From Acetobacter farinalis (GTDB lineage Bacteria > Pseudomonadota > Alphaproteobacteria > Acetobacterales > Acetobacteraceae), in the NCBI RefSeq assembly GCF_026240015.1, contig NZ_JAPIUX010000001.1:682001-746000 (forward strand): a DNA stretch of 64,000 nucleotides. Direction: 5' to 3'. The stretch's first letter is position 1, and each line of letters opens with the position of its first letter. A program made the translations under genes and the position numbers. The notes under the pieces were generated by a model. It made no database searches and had not been told where the DNA came from. It saw nothing but the letters and a program-made list of their open reading frames with translations. This document shows positions 8,095-17,289 of the stretch, piece by piece.

Positions 8095-9105
8095 TTACGC
8101 CTCTAGCAGGACATCTGTGTAAAGCTCGGCAGGATCAGGCTCGGGACTGGTCTGCGCGAATTCAGCAGCATCGTTTACTGTCGCTTTGATATCGTCTTCA
8201 ATTTTACGCAGGTTATCGGCATCCACACCGGCATCGAGCAGAATCTGCCGCACATGCTCAATCGGATCCCGGTTTTTGCGGACTTCATCCACTTCTTCGC
8301 GTTTGCGGTATTTGGCCGGGTCGGACATGGAGTGGCCGCGATAGCGGTAGGTCATCATTTCCAGCAGGTAAGGCCCCTTGCCTGCCCGGCAATGCGCCAC
8401 GGCTTCGGCTGCGGCTTCATGCACGGCGGCAACATCCATCCCGTCCACGCGCCGGCCGGGAATGCCCCACGGCTCTCCATTGCGCCAGAATTCATGAGAG
8501 GCCGAAGCACGCTCAACACTGGTGCCCATGCCGTAAAGATTGTTCTCGATAATGAACAGGCAGGGCAGCTTATGAAGGGCGGCAAGGTTGAAACTCTCGT
8601 AAACCTGCCCCTGGTTGGCGGCGCCATCCCCAAAATAGGCAACCGAGACTTCATCTGTTTCACGATATTTATTGGCAAAAGCCAGACCGATACCCAGTGC
8701 GACCTGCGCGCCGACGATCCCGTGTCCGCCATAGAAGTTTTTCTCGCGCGAGAACATGTGCATCGAGCCACCCTTGCCGTGCGAATAACCGGTGGCGCGG
8801 CCCGTCAGTTCCGCCATCACGCCGCGCGGTTCCATGCCTGAGGCGAGCATCTGGCCGTGGTCACGATAGGAGGTGATCAGCTTGTCACCCTCCTTGAGGG
8901 TCATCTGAATACCGACAACAACGGCTTCCTGCCCGATATACAGGTGGCAAAAACCGCCGATCAGGCCCATGCCGTAAAGCTGTCCGGCTTTTTCTTCAAA
9001 TCGACGAATAAGCAGCATTTCATGAAAAGCCTTCATGAATTGCTCACGGGTTAAGGATGGTCCATTACCCCCGGCACGTATTTTGCTTTTTTGCCCCGCC
9101 GTCAT
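8095..9105 (-). CDS. pdhA: Pyruvate dehydrogenase E1 alpha subunit
   Basis: Thiamine-diphosphate-binding subunit that decarboxylates pyruvate. The 336 residues contain the E1 alpha signature IRRFEEKAGQLYGMGLIGGF, the substrate loop region (YRDHGQMLASG), the ThDP motif GDGAANQGQVYESFN, and the phosphorylation-loop-like YRGHSMSDPAKYR. ATG 9105 is preceded by TAAGGA. First gene of the minus-strand operon pdhA-pdhB-pdhC-lpd; the 127-nt space to moaC should hold its promoter, though I could not assign the boxes. Confidence 0.96.
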   Translation of the reverse strand: MTAGQKSKIRAGGNGPSLTREQFMKAFHEMLLIRRFEEKAGQLYGMGLIGGFCHLYIGQEAVVVGIQMTLKEGDKLITSYRDHGQMLASGMEPRGVMAELTGRATGYSHGKGGSMHMFSREKNFYGGHGIVGAQVALGIGLAFANKYRETDEVSVAYFGDGAANQGQVYESFNLAALHKLPCLFIIENNLYGMGTSVERASASHEFWRNGEPWGIPGRRVDGMDVAAVHEAAAEAVAHCRAGKGPYLLEMMTYRYRGHSMSDPAKYRKREEVDEVRKNRDPIEHVRQILLDAGVDADNLRKIEDDIKATVNDAAEFAQTSPEPDPAELYTDVLLEA

Positions 9106-9232
9106 CGGCTTTTCCTTATTAATGTGTCGTGTTCTGCTTTTAGAAATCCGCGCGCGGACGCGGGGTTTATGAAAACGAAGAAATCCGCATATGTCCGTCG
9201 TTTACCGGCTCAATCCTGCATGATCTTATCAT

Positions 9233-9718
9233 TCATTCCGCGTTGTAGTCGCCTGAACGGCCCCCGCTTTTATGCAGGAGCCGGATACCGTCAATTCTCA
9301 TGCCGCGGTCAACTGCCTTACACATGTCATATAAAGTCAGTGCAGCAGCACTTGCTGCGGTTAACGCTTCCATTTCAACACCGGTTGCGCCCTTTGTTGC
9401 AACAGAAACCGTGATCTCGATTTTGTCATCTGCCGGAACCAGATCGACCGAAACACGGCTGAGCGCCAGAGGGTGGCAGAGCGGAATGATATCCGCCGTT
9501 TTTTTTGCCGCCATGATACCCGCGATGCGGGCGGTGGCCAGAACATCACCCTTGGGCATGGCGCCTGAAACAATCAGCGCCAGAGTTTCGGGGCGCATGG
9601 AAATGCTGCCGGTTGCAACAGCTTTCCGGTAAGTGTCTGCTTTTTCGGAAATATCGACCATCCGCGCATGCCCTGCGGCGTCCAGATGAGTCAGCGTCTT
9701 CCCCGGTACGTCAGGCAC
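9233..9718 (-). CDS. moaC: Cyclic pyranopterin monophosphate synthase
   Basis: MoaC converts the MoaA product to cPMP in molybdenum cofactor synthesis. The sequence has the family core THLDAAGHARMVDISEK, the PLCHPLALS motif that shapes the active site, GVEMEALTAASAAALT, and YDMCKAVDRGM. The start is uncertain: GTG 9718 gives 161 residues, the usual length, and begins 1 nt after the trpC stop; TTG 9733 adds five residues and lies within trpC. Translational coupling to trpC is clear either way. moeA, often next in this family of clusters, is absent. Confidence 0.93.
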   Translation of the reverse strand: MPDVPGKTLTHLDAAGHARMVDISEKADTYRKAVATGSISMRPETLALIVSGAMPKGDVLATARIAGIMAAKKTADIIPLCHPLALSRVSVDLVPADDKIEITVSVATKGATGVEMEALTAASAAALTLYDMCKAVDRGMRIDGIRLLHKSGGRSGDYNAE

Positions 9719-9719
9719 C

Positions 9720-10586
9720 TCAGGCAAATCCAAGCAGACCCCGCGCTGCTTGACCGGGGTCAGGCAGCCGCAGCAGGGATTCCCCTACCAGAAAGCCCGT
9801 TACACCAATATCAGCCAGACACATGATATCGTCATGCGTCTTGATGCCGCTTTCTGAAACAATAATCCGGTCAGGCGGCACAAGCGGTGTCAGACGTCTT
9901 GTTGTCTCAATATCGGTCTGTAACGTCTTGAGATTACGGTTGTTTATGCCGATGAGGAACGTGTCCAGCGCCAGAGCGCGGTTCAGTTCTTCTTCATCAT
10001 GCACTTCCACCAGAACATCCATATCCAGCCCCTTGGCGTGGTCCACCAGAGCCAGAGCTTCCTCGTCTGTCAGAATGCACATGATGACAAGGATGCAGTC
10101 TGCTCCCAGCACCCGGCTCTCATAAACCTGCCAAGGGTCGATAATGAAATCCTTGCGCAAAACCGGCAGAGCGCAGGCAGCGCGGGCTGTCTGGAGGTCT
10201 TCATTCTGGCCATGGAAGCACGAGCTTTCCGTCAGCACGGACAGACACGCGGCACCAGCCTGCTCGTAGGCCGTAGCGATTTTTGCCGGATCATAGTTTT
10301 CGCGCAGAATGCCAGCCGAAGGAGAGGCCTTCTTGATTTCGGCAATCAGCCCGATAGTTCTATCCGCCGCTTTTTCCTTCAGGGCGCGACCGAACCCGCG
10401 CGGTGGCTCTTTCACATCCTGCGCTTTGGCCATCATCTCTTTCAGAGGCACAAGAGTTGAACGGTGTTCAACCTCAACTCTTGTCCGTGCACAGATACGG
10501 GAGAGGACATCTGGCAGGTGGTCTGCCTGAATGCCAGCCTCCTCGGTGCATGTTCCTGCAGCGGACGAATTGGGTGCTTCGTTCAT
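9720..10586 (-). CDS. trpC: Indole-3-glycerol phosphate synthase
   Basis: TIM-barrel enzyme of tryptophan synthesis that closes the indole ring. Motifs of the family are present: IAEIKKASPSAGILRENYDP, LTESSCFHG, LRKDFIIDPWQVYESR, GINNRNLKT and IVSESGIKTHDD. About 25 extra N-terminal residues precede the first helix. ATG 10586 is chosen because AGGA lies five bases upstream; ATG 10592, two residues earlier, overlaps the trpD stop but has no spaced ribosome site. Part of trpE-trpG-trpD-trpC-moaC. Confidence 0.96.
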   Translation of the reverse strand: MNEAPNSSAAGTCTEEAGIQADHLPDVLSRICARTRVEVEHRSTLVPLKEMMAKAQDVKEPPRGFGRALKEKAADRTIGLIAEIKKASPSAGILRENYDPAKIATAYEQAGAACLSVLTESSCFHGQNEDLQTARAACALPVLRKDFIIDPWQVYESRVLGADCILVIMCILTDEEALALVDHAKGLDMDVLVEVHDEEELNRALALDTFLIGINNRNLKTLQTDIETTRRLTPLVPPDRIIVSESGIKTHDDIMCLADIGVTGFLVGESLLRLPDPGQAARGLLGFA

Positions 10587-10588
10587 AA

Positions 10589-11710
10589 TCATCCTGTCAT
10601 GTCTTGAGCATGCGCACCAGAAGATGACGTACGCAAACCATTGAGCACCGCCAGTGCGGCACCATTATCCAGTACACGGCTGACATCGGCCACGCACTCT
10701 CTCAAAGCCTGAGGGTCTATCTGCAAACCCCGCAGGATGGAACGCTTTCCGGCCACATGAAGGGCACAGGCCGCGTTCAGCAAAACAGTATCACGATAAG
10801 CGCCACACGCGCCATTGAGCAAGGCTTCCAGAGCGTGCGCATTATACTCCGCATCTCCGCCCAGTATGGCAGATACTGGCGCACTGGGGAGGCCCGCCAT
10901 CCCCGCCTCTACTACAAGGGTGTAAGAAGAACCGTTTTCAAGGGCTGCAACCTGAGTGGGCCCCGCGAGCGTCAGTTCATCAATTCCTTGTGTTTCTCCG
11001 GCAGGCTGCCCGCACACAGCCCAGATCCGCTCGGAGCCAAGGCGATGCAGGACATCGACAACCAGAGGCAACCACTCGGGAGCGAAAACCCCGATCAACT
11101 GATTCTTGACGCATGCCGGATTGACCATTGGCCCCAGCAGATTGAACACCGTCCGGATCCCCAGCGACTTTCTGACAGGAGCGGCATGGCGCATGGCCGG
11201 GTGATGATGGGGGGCTGCCAGAAAGGTCAGGTTGTGCCGCGCAAGCTGGCGGGACAGTTCCGCCGGGTCTGCCAGCAGGGGTACCCCCAGAGCGGTCAGA
11301 ACATCGGATGCGCCGGAGCGGGAGGAAACGGCCCGGTTCCCGTGTTTGGCAACGGGAACGCCGAGTGCCGCCAGCACGAAGGCCACGGCGGTTGAAACAT
11401 TTAGGGTGCCATAATTGTCGCCCCCGGTTCCGCAGACATCAATCGTTCCGGGGGGAACCTGCGGGAGAGAAATCATGCGCCGCCTCAGGGCTGTAACAGC
11501 CCCCTGCACTTCTTCCGCCGTTTCTCCGCGCACGCGAAGCGCCATCAGAAAGGCGGCAACCCGCTCTGCTGGCAAAGTGCCTTCCATAATGACGCCGAAG
11601 GCGGCCTCAGACTCAGCCGGGGTCAGTATCCTGCCCTGCGCCAACGTGTTCAGAACTTTTGTGAAAAATGCGTCCTGAGTGTCTTCTGAAAAAGCGGATG
11701 CGTCCGGCAT
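10589..11710 (-). CDS. trpD: Anthranilate phosphoribosyltransferase
   Basis: Transfers phosphoribosyl to anthranilate in tryptophan synthesis. The 373-residue protein has the PRPP-binding DVCGTGGDNYGTLNVSTA, the AKHGNRAVSSRSGASDVL anthranilate/PRPP loop, the FLAAPHHHPAMRH region and the VRKSLGIRTVFNLLGP motif. It is about 25 residues longer than common homologues at each end, within family range. It begins 1 nt after the trpG stop and its own stop overlaps the trpC start region, so trpG, trpD and trpC are coupled. Confidence 0.96.
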   Translation of the reverse strand: MPDASAFSEDTQDAFFTKVLNTLAQGRILTPAESEAAFGVIMEGTLPAERVAAFLMALRVRGETAEEVQGAVTALRRRMISLPQVPPGTIDVCGTGGDNYGTLNVSTAVAFVLAALGVPVAKHGNRAVSSRSGASDVLTALGVPLLADPAELSRQLARHNLTFLAAPHHHPAMRHAAPVRKSLGIRTVFNLLGPMVNPACVKNQLIGVFAPEWLPLVVDVLHRLGSERIWAVCGQPAGETQGIDELTLAGPTQVAALENGSSYTLVVEAGMAGLPSAPVSAILGGDAEYNAHALEALLNGACGAYRDTVLLNAACALHVAGKRSILRGLQIDPQALRECVADVSRVLDNGAALAVLNGLRTSSSGAHAQDMTG

Positions 11711-11711
11711 G

Positions 11712-12308
11712 TCAGACCGCTATTTTCTTTTCGTTCCATGCGCGGGCTTCCTGAAGGAAATTGCGCAGAAGATCATGCCCGTATTCGGATGCGATGCTCT
11801 CAGGGTGAAACTGCACGCCGGAGACAGGATACTGCGTGTGGCAGACACCCATAATCACACCGTCTTCCGTCCAGGCTGTGACAGCAAGACTGTCTGGAAT
11901 GCTGGGTGGGTCCAGCGTCAGGCTATGGTAGCGCGTTGCGTTGAACGGATTGGGCAGGCCAGCAAAAACATCAGTCCCGTTATGAAAGACGGGACTGATC
12001 TTGCCGTGCATGGGCACCGGAGCCCGAACCACTTTGGCGCCAAACACCTGCCCGATTGCCTGATGCCCCAGACACACGCCAAAAACGGGAATGTTTCCGG
12101 CTGCGGCAGCTATAAGGTCACAGCAGATTCCGGCCTCATTCGGTGAGCACGGCCCCGGTGAGAGCACAATGGCTTCCGGCCTGAGGGCCAGCGCATCCGC
12201 AACACTGAGAGAATCGTTGCGGCGCACATCACAGCGTTCACCCAGCTCGCCCAGATAGTGAACGAGATTGAAGGTAAAGCTGTCGTAATTATCGATCAGA
12301 AGGATCAT
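11712..12308 (-). CDS. trpG: Anthranilate synthase glutamine amidotransferase component
   Basis: Type 1 glutamine amidotransferase that supplies ammonia to TrpE. The 198 residues contain NYDSFTFNLVHYLGELG at the N-terminus, the oxyanion motif SPGPCSPNEAG, the catalytic Cys in GVCLGHQAIGQVFG, and the His/Glu pair in VQFHPESIASEYG. It is a separate polypeptide rather than a TrpEG fusion as in some rhizobia. It is 55 nt downstream of trpE. It could also serve as PabA for folate synthesis, as in organisms with a shared subunit; no pabB is visible here. Confidence 0.95.
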   Translation of the reverse strand: MILLIDNYDSFTFNLVHYLGELGERCDVRRNDSLSVADALALRPEAIVLSPGPCSPNEAGICCDLIAAAAGNIPVFGVCLGHQAIGQVFGAKVVRAPVPMHGKISPVFHNGTDVFAGLPNPFNATRYHSLTLDPPSIPDSLAVTAWTEDGVIMGVCHTQYPVSGVQFHPESIASEYGHDLLRNFLQEARAWNEKKIAV

Positions 12309-12363
12309 GGTTTTATGATGACCTTAATGCGGCGTGCGGGTCAAATGACGTACGTGCAAGAAC

Positions 12364-13902
12364 TCAGCTTTTTTCCCGCAGGGCATAATGAACGGCCTCT
12401 TCCGCGGCCCGGAAAACGGCGCGGGCTTTATGATGCGTTTCTTCATATTCCAGTTCCGGAACGCTGTCAGCCACCACACCACATCCGGCCTGCACATGCA
12501 TCATGCCATCCTTGACGACAGCCATACGCAGCCCGATGCAGGTGTCCATATCGCCCCCTGCCCCGAAATATCCGATGCACCCGGAATAGGTCGCGCGGCG
12601 GCTGCGTTCGAACTCGTCAATGATTTCCATGGCGCGGATTTTGGGAGCCCCCGTCAGGGTGCCCGCCGGGAATGCCGCAACCAGCGCATCCAGCGCGCCC
12701 AGATCGGGGCGAATGGTGCCTTCCACAGTGGAGGAAATGTGCATGACGTGGCTGAACCGTTCAATGACGAACTGTTCCGTCACCCGCACAGAGCCGGGCT
12801 GGCACACACGGCCAACATCGTTCCGGCCCAGATCAATCAGCATCAGATGTTCGGCGCGTTCCTTGGCGTCGGCCAGCAGGTCCTGTTCCAGCCACGCGTC
12901 TTCTTCCGCATCTTTGCCACGGGGGCGCGTGCCGGCCAGTGGCCGGACAGTCATGGTGCCTTCGCGCAGCCGGACAAGAATTTCGGGTGAAGAGCCGACC
13001 AGAGAGAACGTGCCCAGATCCAGATGGAACAGAAACGGTGCCGGGTTAATGCGGCGCAGTGACCGGTACAGCGCGAGAGATGGAAGCGGGAATGGCGCGG
13101 AAAAACGCTGGCTGGGAACGACCTGAAACGCATCCCCGGCGGCAATATATTCCTGAATTTTCGTGACGACGTCACAGAATTCTTCGCGGGAGAAGGTCGA
13201 ATGCGGCGCTTCGAACGCTGGCGGAAGAGCGACTTCAGGCGTAGCCGGCAGGGCTCCGGCCAGACAGGTCCGTGCGCGGGCGAGCAGTGCATGGGCTTTA
13301 TCCCACGCCACACCGGCATCCTCTCCAGCGGCAGGCCGCACGGGCGCCGCCAGAATCAGCTCATCGCTCACGGTATCAAAAACAGCAAACAGGCCGGGGC
13401 GCATCATGATGGCTTCCGGCAGGCCCAGATCATCCGGCGGGGCATCTGGCAGATATTCCATCTGCCGAACCATGTCATAGCCCACATAGCCGAACAGCCC
13501 TGCAATCATGGGCGGAAGCCCAGCGGGCAGATCAAGCTGTGTTTCGCGGATAAGCTGGCGCAGCGCATCAAGGGCCTTGCCTGCCACCGGGCGTGGAGCC
13601 TGCTCCGCGTTTTCCGGCGCATCATCTATCGTGACCTCGCCATTATGGCAGGTCCAGACCAGATCGGGTTTGAGGGCAATAACGGAATATCGCCCACGGG
13701 AAACCCCACCCTCAACACTTTCCAGCAGCAACGTGTGGCGGCCTGTGCCGCCATCAAACCCGGCCAGCCGAATATAGGCGGAAACCGGTGTCAGAAGGTC
13801 AGCCGGTTCAACCGAAAAAACGACGGATGATTTCCCGTCCGCCCACGCGGCCTGACAGGCCTCGCGCGAGGGAGAAGCCGCAATCCGTGCTGAAACACTC
13901 AT
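12364..13902 (-). CDS. trpE: Anthranilate synthase component I
   Basis: Chorismate-utilising enzyme that makes anthranilate, first step of the tryptophan branch. The 512-residue protein keeps the feedback-inhibition motif LLESVEGG, and the catalytic C-terminal domain with SPEILVRL, GTRPRGKDAEED, LIDLGRNDVGRV, FPAGTLTGAPKIRAMEII and VQAGCGVVADS. Presence of LLES suggests normal tryptophan inhibition. The ATG overlaps the ppiD stop by 4 bases, which leaves no room for a trp leader peptide or attenuator directly before it. Confidence 0.97.
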   Translation of the reverse strand: MSVSARIAASPSREACQAAWADGKSSVVFSVEPADLLTPVSAYIRLAGFDGGTGRHTLLLESVEGGVSRGRYSVIALKPDLVWTCHNGEVTIDDAPENAEQAPRPVAGKALDALRQLIRETQLDLPAGLPPMIAGLFGYVGYDMVRQMEYLPDAPPDDLGLPEAIMMRPGLFAVFDTVSDELILAAPVRPAAGEDAGVAWDKAHALLARARTCLAGALPATPEVALPPAFEAPHSTFSREEFCDVVTKIQEYIAAGDAFQVVPSQRFSAPFPLPSLALYRSLRRINPAPFLFHLDLGTFSLVGSSPEILVRLREGTMTVRPLAGTRPRGKDAEEDAWLEQDLLADAKERAEHLMLIDLGRNDVGRVCQPGSVRVTEQFVIERFSHVMHISSTVEGTIRPDLGALDALVAAFPAGTLTGAPKIRAMEIIDEFERSRRATYSGCIGYFGAGGDMDTCIGLRMAVVKDGMMHVQAGCGVVADSVPELEYEETHHKARAVFRAAEEAVHYALREKS

Positions 13903-15818
13903 GGCGCCGTGCTTCCATCAAGACCAAGGGAGGAGAGTGTGGCTGTCACGGCCCGTCGGATAATAACCGGCGGGGTTCGTTTGCTCAGGGCTTCTACATA
14001 GGAGGCCAGAAGATCATCCCCTGTGGACTGCGTCAGCGCGGCTTTCAGGCGCTGGTAAGCCGGGAGATCCGCCATCGGGTTGGGAGTGGAAACCGCCGTG
14101 ACGGTGGCGACGACAAATTCTCCAGCAGATTCACCCATCACAGACTGCCCCGCCTTCATGCGCGGCAGTGTTTCCATGAGTTCGGACGGAATGGCCGGGT
14201 TGGGAGCGGAACGTGAGAATGTCAGGCCGTGCACGACCTGTGTTCCGGCTCCGGTAACGTTGGAGAGGCCACCTTTTTCCTGCGCGGCGGTGTAGAGGGC
14301 TGTTGCGCGCTCATCGGCGGCGTGCCGCCGGGCGTCCGCCTGCCACGCCGTCAGGACGCTGGCTTTTGCCTGATCGAATGTCAGCTGTGCGGCGGGTGTG
14401 GTGGTATCAACTTCAACCGCATACCAGCTGTTGTCCGGCCCTTCTATCAGATTGGGGCGGGCGCCTTTGGCCTGGGTGAAAATCTGCTGCACCACGGCAG
14501 CGCGGAGCTTTCCGCTCGCGGGGAACGGTGCCGGGCTACCATCCTGCGTAGTGCCATTGATATCCAGCGTGCCAGCCGCAGCGGCGGCGCCAATGTCTGT
14601 CGGGATGGAGTCAAGACCATTGCTGGCAATGGCATCCTGCAACTGACGGCTGCGCTCACTCACAACGGACGGTGCCTTGGCGGTCCGATACTGCTGGAGG
14701 ATGTCTTTTTTCGCCACATCATACGGTGTGTCTTTGGGGGGTGTGACTTTGGTCACGCGCAGCACAACCCACCCGCCTTCAGACTTGAAGGGCCCCTGAA
14801 TCTGCCCCACCGGTGCGGCAAAAACAGCTTTGCTCAGCCCTTCAGAAGGAATGGTGGAAGGGCGCGCCCCCGGCATTTCAACGGATGCCCCCGCCTTGGC
14901 GGCCGCCTGCACGGCAGCCCAGTCGGCTCCTTTTGTCCACAAGTCGGCAATTGTGCGGGCCTGTGCTTCATCCGGCATGGTCACAACCTGCACATCGCGT
15001 GTTTCAGGCACGTGATAGCGGTCGCTTTCTTCATCATAAACGCGGTGCAGGTCTTTTTCATCAATGGTGATGGTGTCCGCCACCGTGGCGGGAGAGAGCA
15101 CGACAATACGCGCATGCCTGAATTCCGGGGTCCGGAAATTCCACAGGTGGTTGGCATAGTAGCGGCGCAGAACGGCGTCATCCGGCGCGGATGGGGTCGG
15201 CTGGTCTGCAAACGGAATGCGCACAAGGTCAAGCGTGCGTGTCTGCATGCCAAAATCCGAGAGGCGTTTTGTCAGTGTGTCGGAAACGCTGGCGGCCTGC
15301 CCGATGGGCTGCAGCATGGTGCGGCTGGCCAGATCATCACGCACCAGAGACAGGAAGCGCTGCTCCGTAATATCGCGTTCCCGCAGGCGCGCGTTCAGGA
15401 TGTTCCGGTCAAACTGGCCATTGGCTCCCTTGAAGTAAGGGAGAGAGAACACTTCTTCCCGCACGGCCGAATCAGGCACAGACACCTTCAGGCGGCGTGC
15501 GGCATCCAGCAGCTCTGCCTGCCCGATCAGTCTTTGCAGAACCTGATAGGCCATTTGCTGCCGCATGGCCACGGGGACCTGTGCCGGGTCTGAAATGCCC
15601 ATCTGCTTCGCAATGGCCGGCATTTCCCCCTGCAGGGCCTGCCCAAGCTCCGCTGAGCTGATGCGCTGCTGGCCGACTTTGGCCACGACGTCAGTCTCAG
15701 TGCCCATATAGCCGAGCACATCCCCCACCCCCCAGCCGATGAAAGCAAGGAAAATGACGATGGCGGAGACACGCCCAAGCCAGGATTCAACAAAAACGCG
15801 ACGCAGATAGGAAATCAT
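13899..15818 (-). CDS. ppiD: Peptidyl-prolyl isomerase, PpiD/SurA-N type, membrane-anchored
   Basis: Periplasmic folding factor anchored by one N-terminal membrane helix (about residues 18-38, AIVIFLAFIGWGVGDVLG). Then follow a SurA-like N-terminal domain (about 40-210), a rotamase-like region (about 230-370, with FRHARIVVLSP and QIQGPFKSEGGWVVLRVTKV) and a long C-terminal chaperone-like part. 639 residues from ATG 15818; the open frame continues 40 codons upstream with charged and hydrophobic sequence that does not match the usual start. Upstream of and overlapping trpE; divergent from tpiA, as in many Alphaproteobacteria. Confidence 0.9.
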   Translation of the reverse strand: MISYLRRVFVESWLGRVSAIVIFLAFIGWGVGDVLGYMGTETDVVAKVGQQRISSAELGQALQGEMPAIAKQMGISDPAQVPVAMRQQMAYQVLQRLIGQAELLDAARRLKVSVPDSAVREEVFSLPYFKGANGQFDRNILNARLRERDITEQRFLSLVRDDLASRTMLQPIGQAASVSDTLTKRLSDFGMQTRTLDLVRIPFADQPTPSAPDDAVLRRYYANHLWNFRTPEFRHARIVVLSPATVADTITIDEKDLHRVYDEESDRYHVPETRDVQVVTMPDEAQARTIADLWTKGADWAAVQAAAKAGASVEMPGARPSTIPSEGLSKAVFAAPVGQIQGPFKSEGGWVVLRVTKVTPPKDTPYDVAKKDILQQYRTAKAPSVVSERSRQLQDAIASNGLDSIPTDIGAAAAAGTLDINGTTQDGSPAPFPASGKLRAAVVQQIFTQAKGARPNLIEGPDNSWYAVEVDTTTPAAQLTFDQAKASVLTAWQADARRHAADERATALYTAAQEKGGLSNVTGAGTQVVHGLTFSRSAPNPAIPSELMETLPRMKAGQSVMGESAGEFVVATVTAVSTPNPMADLPAYQRLKAALTQSTGDDLLASYVEALSKRTPPVIIRRAVTATLSSLGLDGSTAP

Positions 15819-16041
15819 GAACCCAAGGATCCGTAGGAGACAGAACACCATGCCACGGGCAAACCCGGGCGCGGCACCATAAGCGGAGCGGCCGCTCTTG
15901 ACCAGCGGTAACGCACCACAGCGGAATGAAACACGCACACAGCATCTTGCCCCACAGGCCGGGTGTATGGTTTAGCCTGTTTCTACGGCCCGAGTGGCGC
16001 GATGATGATGCGGGCACAGGTAGCACGGAAGGACCCGGAGT

Positions 16042-16782
16042 ATGACCAGACAGATTATTGTCGGCAACTGGAAGATGAACGGCACCAGCCGTGATTCGCA
16101 GGCGCTTGTTGAGGCCCTGCTGGCAGGGCTTCCGGCCACGCTGCCGGATATCGTCATCTGCCCGCCCTTTACGCAGCTTGCCCTGGTGGCGGAGAAACTG
16201 AACTCTTCCCCCATCGCCCTGGGGGCGCAGGACTGTCATCAGAATGCTTCTGGCGCGCATACGGGTGATATTTCCCCCGCCATGCTTGCAGATCTTGGCG
16301 TTTCTTATGTCATTCTGGGTCACTCCGAACGCCGGCAGGAGCATGGCGAACTGGATGATACCGTGCGGGGAAAAGCCATTGCCGCGACACAGGCGGGCCT
16401 GACCCCCATTGTCTGTATTGGTGAGACCGAAGAACAGCGGGAAAGCGGGCAGCATTTTGATACGCTTGGCTGGCAGATCAAAGGCTCCCTGCCCGACAAT
16501 TTCACGGGTATTCTGGCATATGAACCCATCTGGGCCATCGGCACGGGGCGCGCTGCGACAGAGGAAGAAATTGCCGAAACCATGCACTTCCTGCGTGAAG
16601 AGCTGGTGCGTCAGTTTGGCGAGGCTGGCAAAACGCTCAGGATTCTGTATGGTGGCTCGGTTAATGCCAAGAATGCGGCTTCCATTTTGTCGATTGCAGA
16701 TGTAGCAGGTGCCCTTGTCGGGGGTGCCAGCCTGAATGCAGAGGCATTCCTATCCATTATCGGCGCGGCGTCTGCTGCCTGA
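16042..16782 (+). CDS. tpiA: Triosephosphate isomerase
   Basis: Interconverts dihydroxyacetone phosphate and glyceraldehyde 3-phosphate. The 246-residue barrel has the N-terminal GNWKMNGT with the catalytic Lys, the electrophilic His in ILGHSERR, the catalytic Glu in AYEPIWAIGTG followed by the flexible loop, and the phosphate-binding YGGSVN. ATG 16042 follows a GGAG site. First of the plus-strand run tpiA-secG-pyrG-kdsA and divergent from ppiD; glycerol oxidation by the glp genes at 45-49 kb would feed this enzyme. Confidence 0.98.
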   Translation: MTRQIIVGNWKMNGTSRDSQALVEALLAGLPATLPDIVICPPFTQLALVAEKLNSSPIALGAQDCHQNASGAHTGDISPAMLADLGVSYVILGHSERRQEHGELDDTVRGKAIAATQAGLTPIVCIGETEEQRESGQHFDTLGWQIKGSLPDNFTGILAYEPIWAIGTGRAATEEEIAETMHFLREELVRQFGEAGKTLRILYGGSVNAKNAASILSIADVAGALVGGASLNAEAFLSIIGAASAA

Positions 16783-16808
16783 TTTCCGCACTTTATCGGG
16801 AACTCGAC

Positions 16809-17153
16809 ATGATTACAGCCCTGCTGATTCTGCATATTTGCGTGACCATAGCCCTGATTGGCACTGTGCTGATCCAGCGCAGTGAAGGGGGCGGCCTTGG
16901 CATTGGCAGCAGTCAGGGCATGGGTGCGTTCATGTCCGGCCGTGGCACGGCAAACCTGCTGACCCGCACGACGGCAGTCCTTGCCGGGCTGTTCATGCTG
17001 CTGTCACTGGTGCTGGCGATTCTGAACCGCGGCTCCTCCACCGGGGCCGGGCATGATATTCTGGCTCAGCCGCCTGCCCCCGCTCCGGCTGCGGTTACGG
17101 CCCCGGTTCAGCCCGCTGCTCCGCCGGCAGCCCCGGCCCCGTCCAAACAGTAA
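16809..17153 (+). CDS. secG: Preprotein translocase subunit SecG
   Basis: Small inner-membrane subunit that assists SecYEG translocation. The 114 residues carry two membrane helices (about 3-22 and 55-75), joined by the conserved cytoplasmic loop with LIQRSEGGGLGIGSSQG. The C-terminal 35 residues are an Ala/Pro-rich tail, a common alphaproteobacterial extension. It lies 26 nt after tpiA and is probably co-transcribed. A 136-nt gap with a CT/GA-rich inverted repeat (17165-17172 with 17184-17191) separates it from pyrG. Confidence 0.93.
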   Translation: MITALLILHICVTIALIGTVLIQRSEGGGLGIGSSQGMGAFMSGRGTANLLTRTTAVLAGLFMLLSLVLAILNRGSSTGAGHDILAQPPAPAPAAVTAPVQPAAPPAAPAPSKQ

Positions 17154-17289
17154 CATGGTTCCCGCTCTCTCCTTCCCCAGGATGGAGAGAGAAAAAGAGT
17201 CTTTATTCCTCTGCGCTTGAGCAAGGCTGCGGAGGAATTCCTGTGTCCATCTTTACCCACCCGGTTTAATCCGTGTAGGAAGTCTGTTC

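Noticed and set aside
14229..15593. 454-codon open frame opposite ppiD
   Set aside because: Antisense shadow of a conserved coding gene without independent support.
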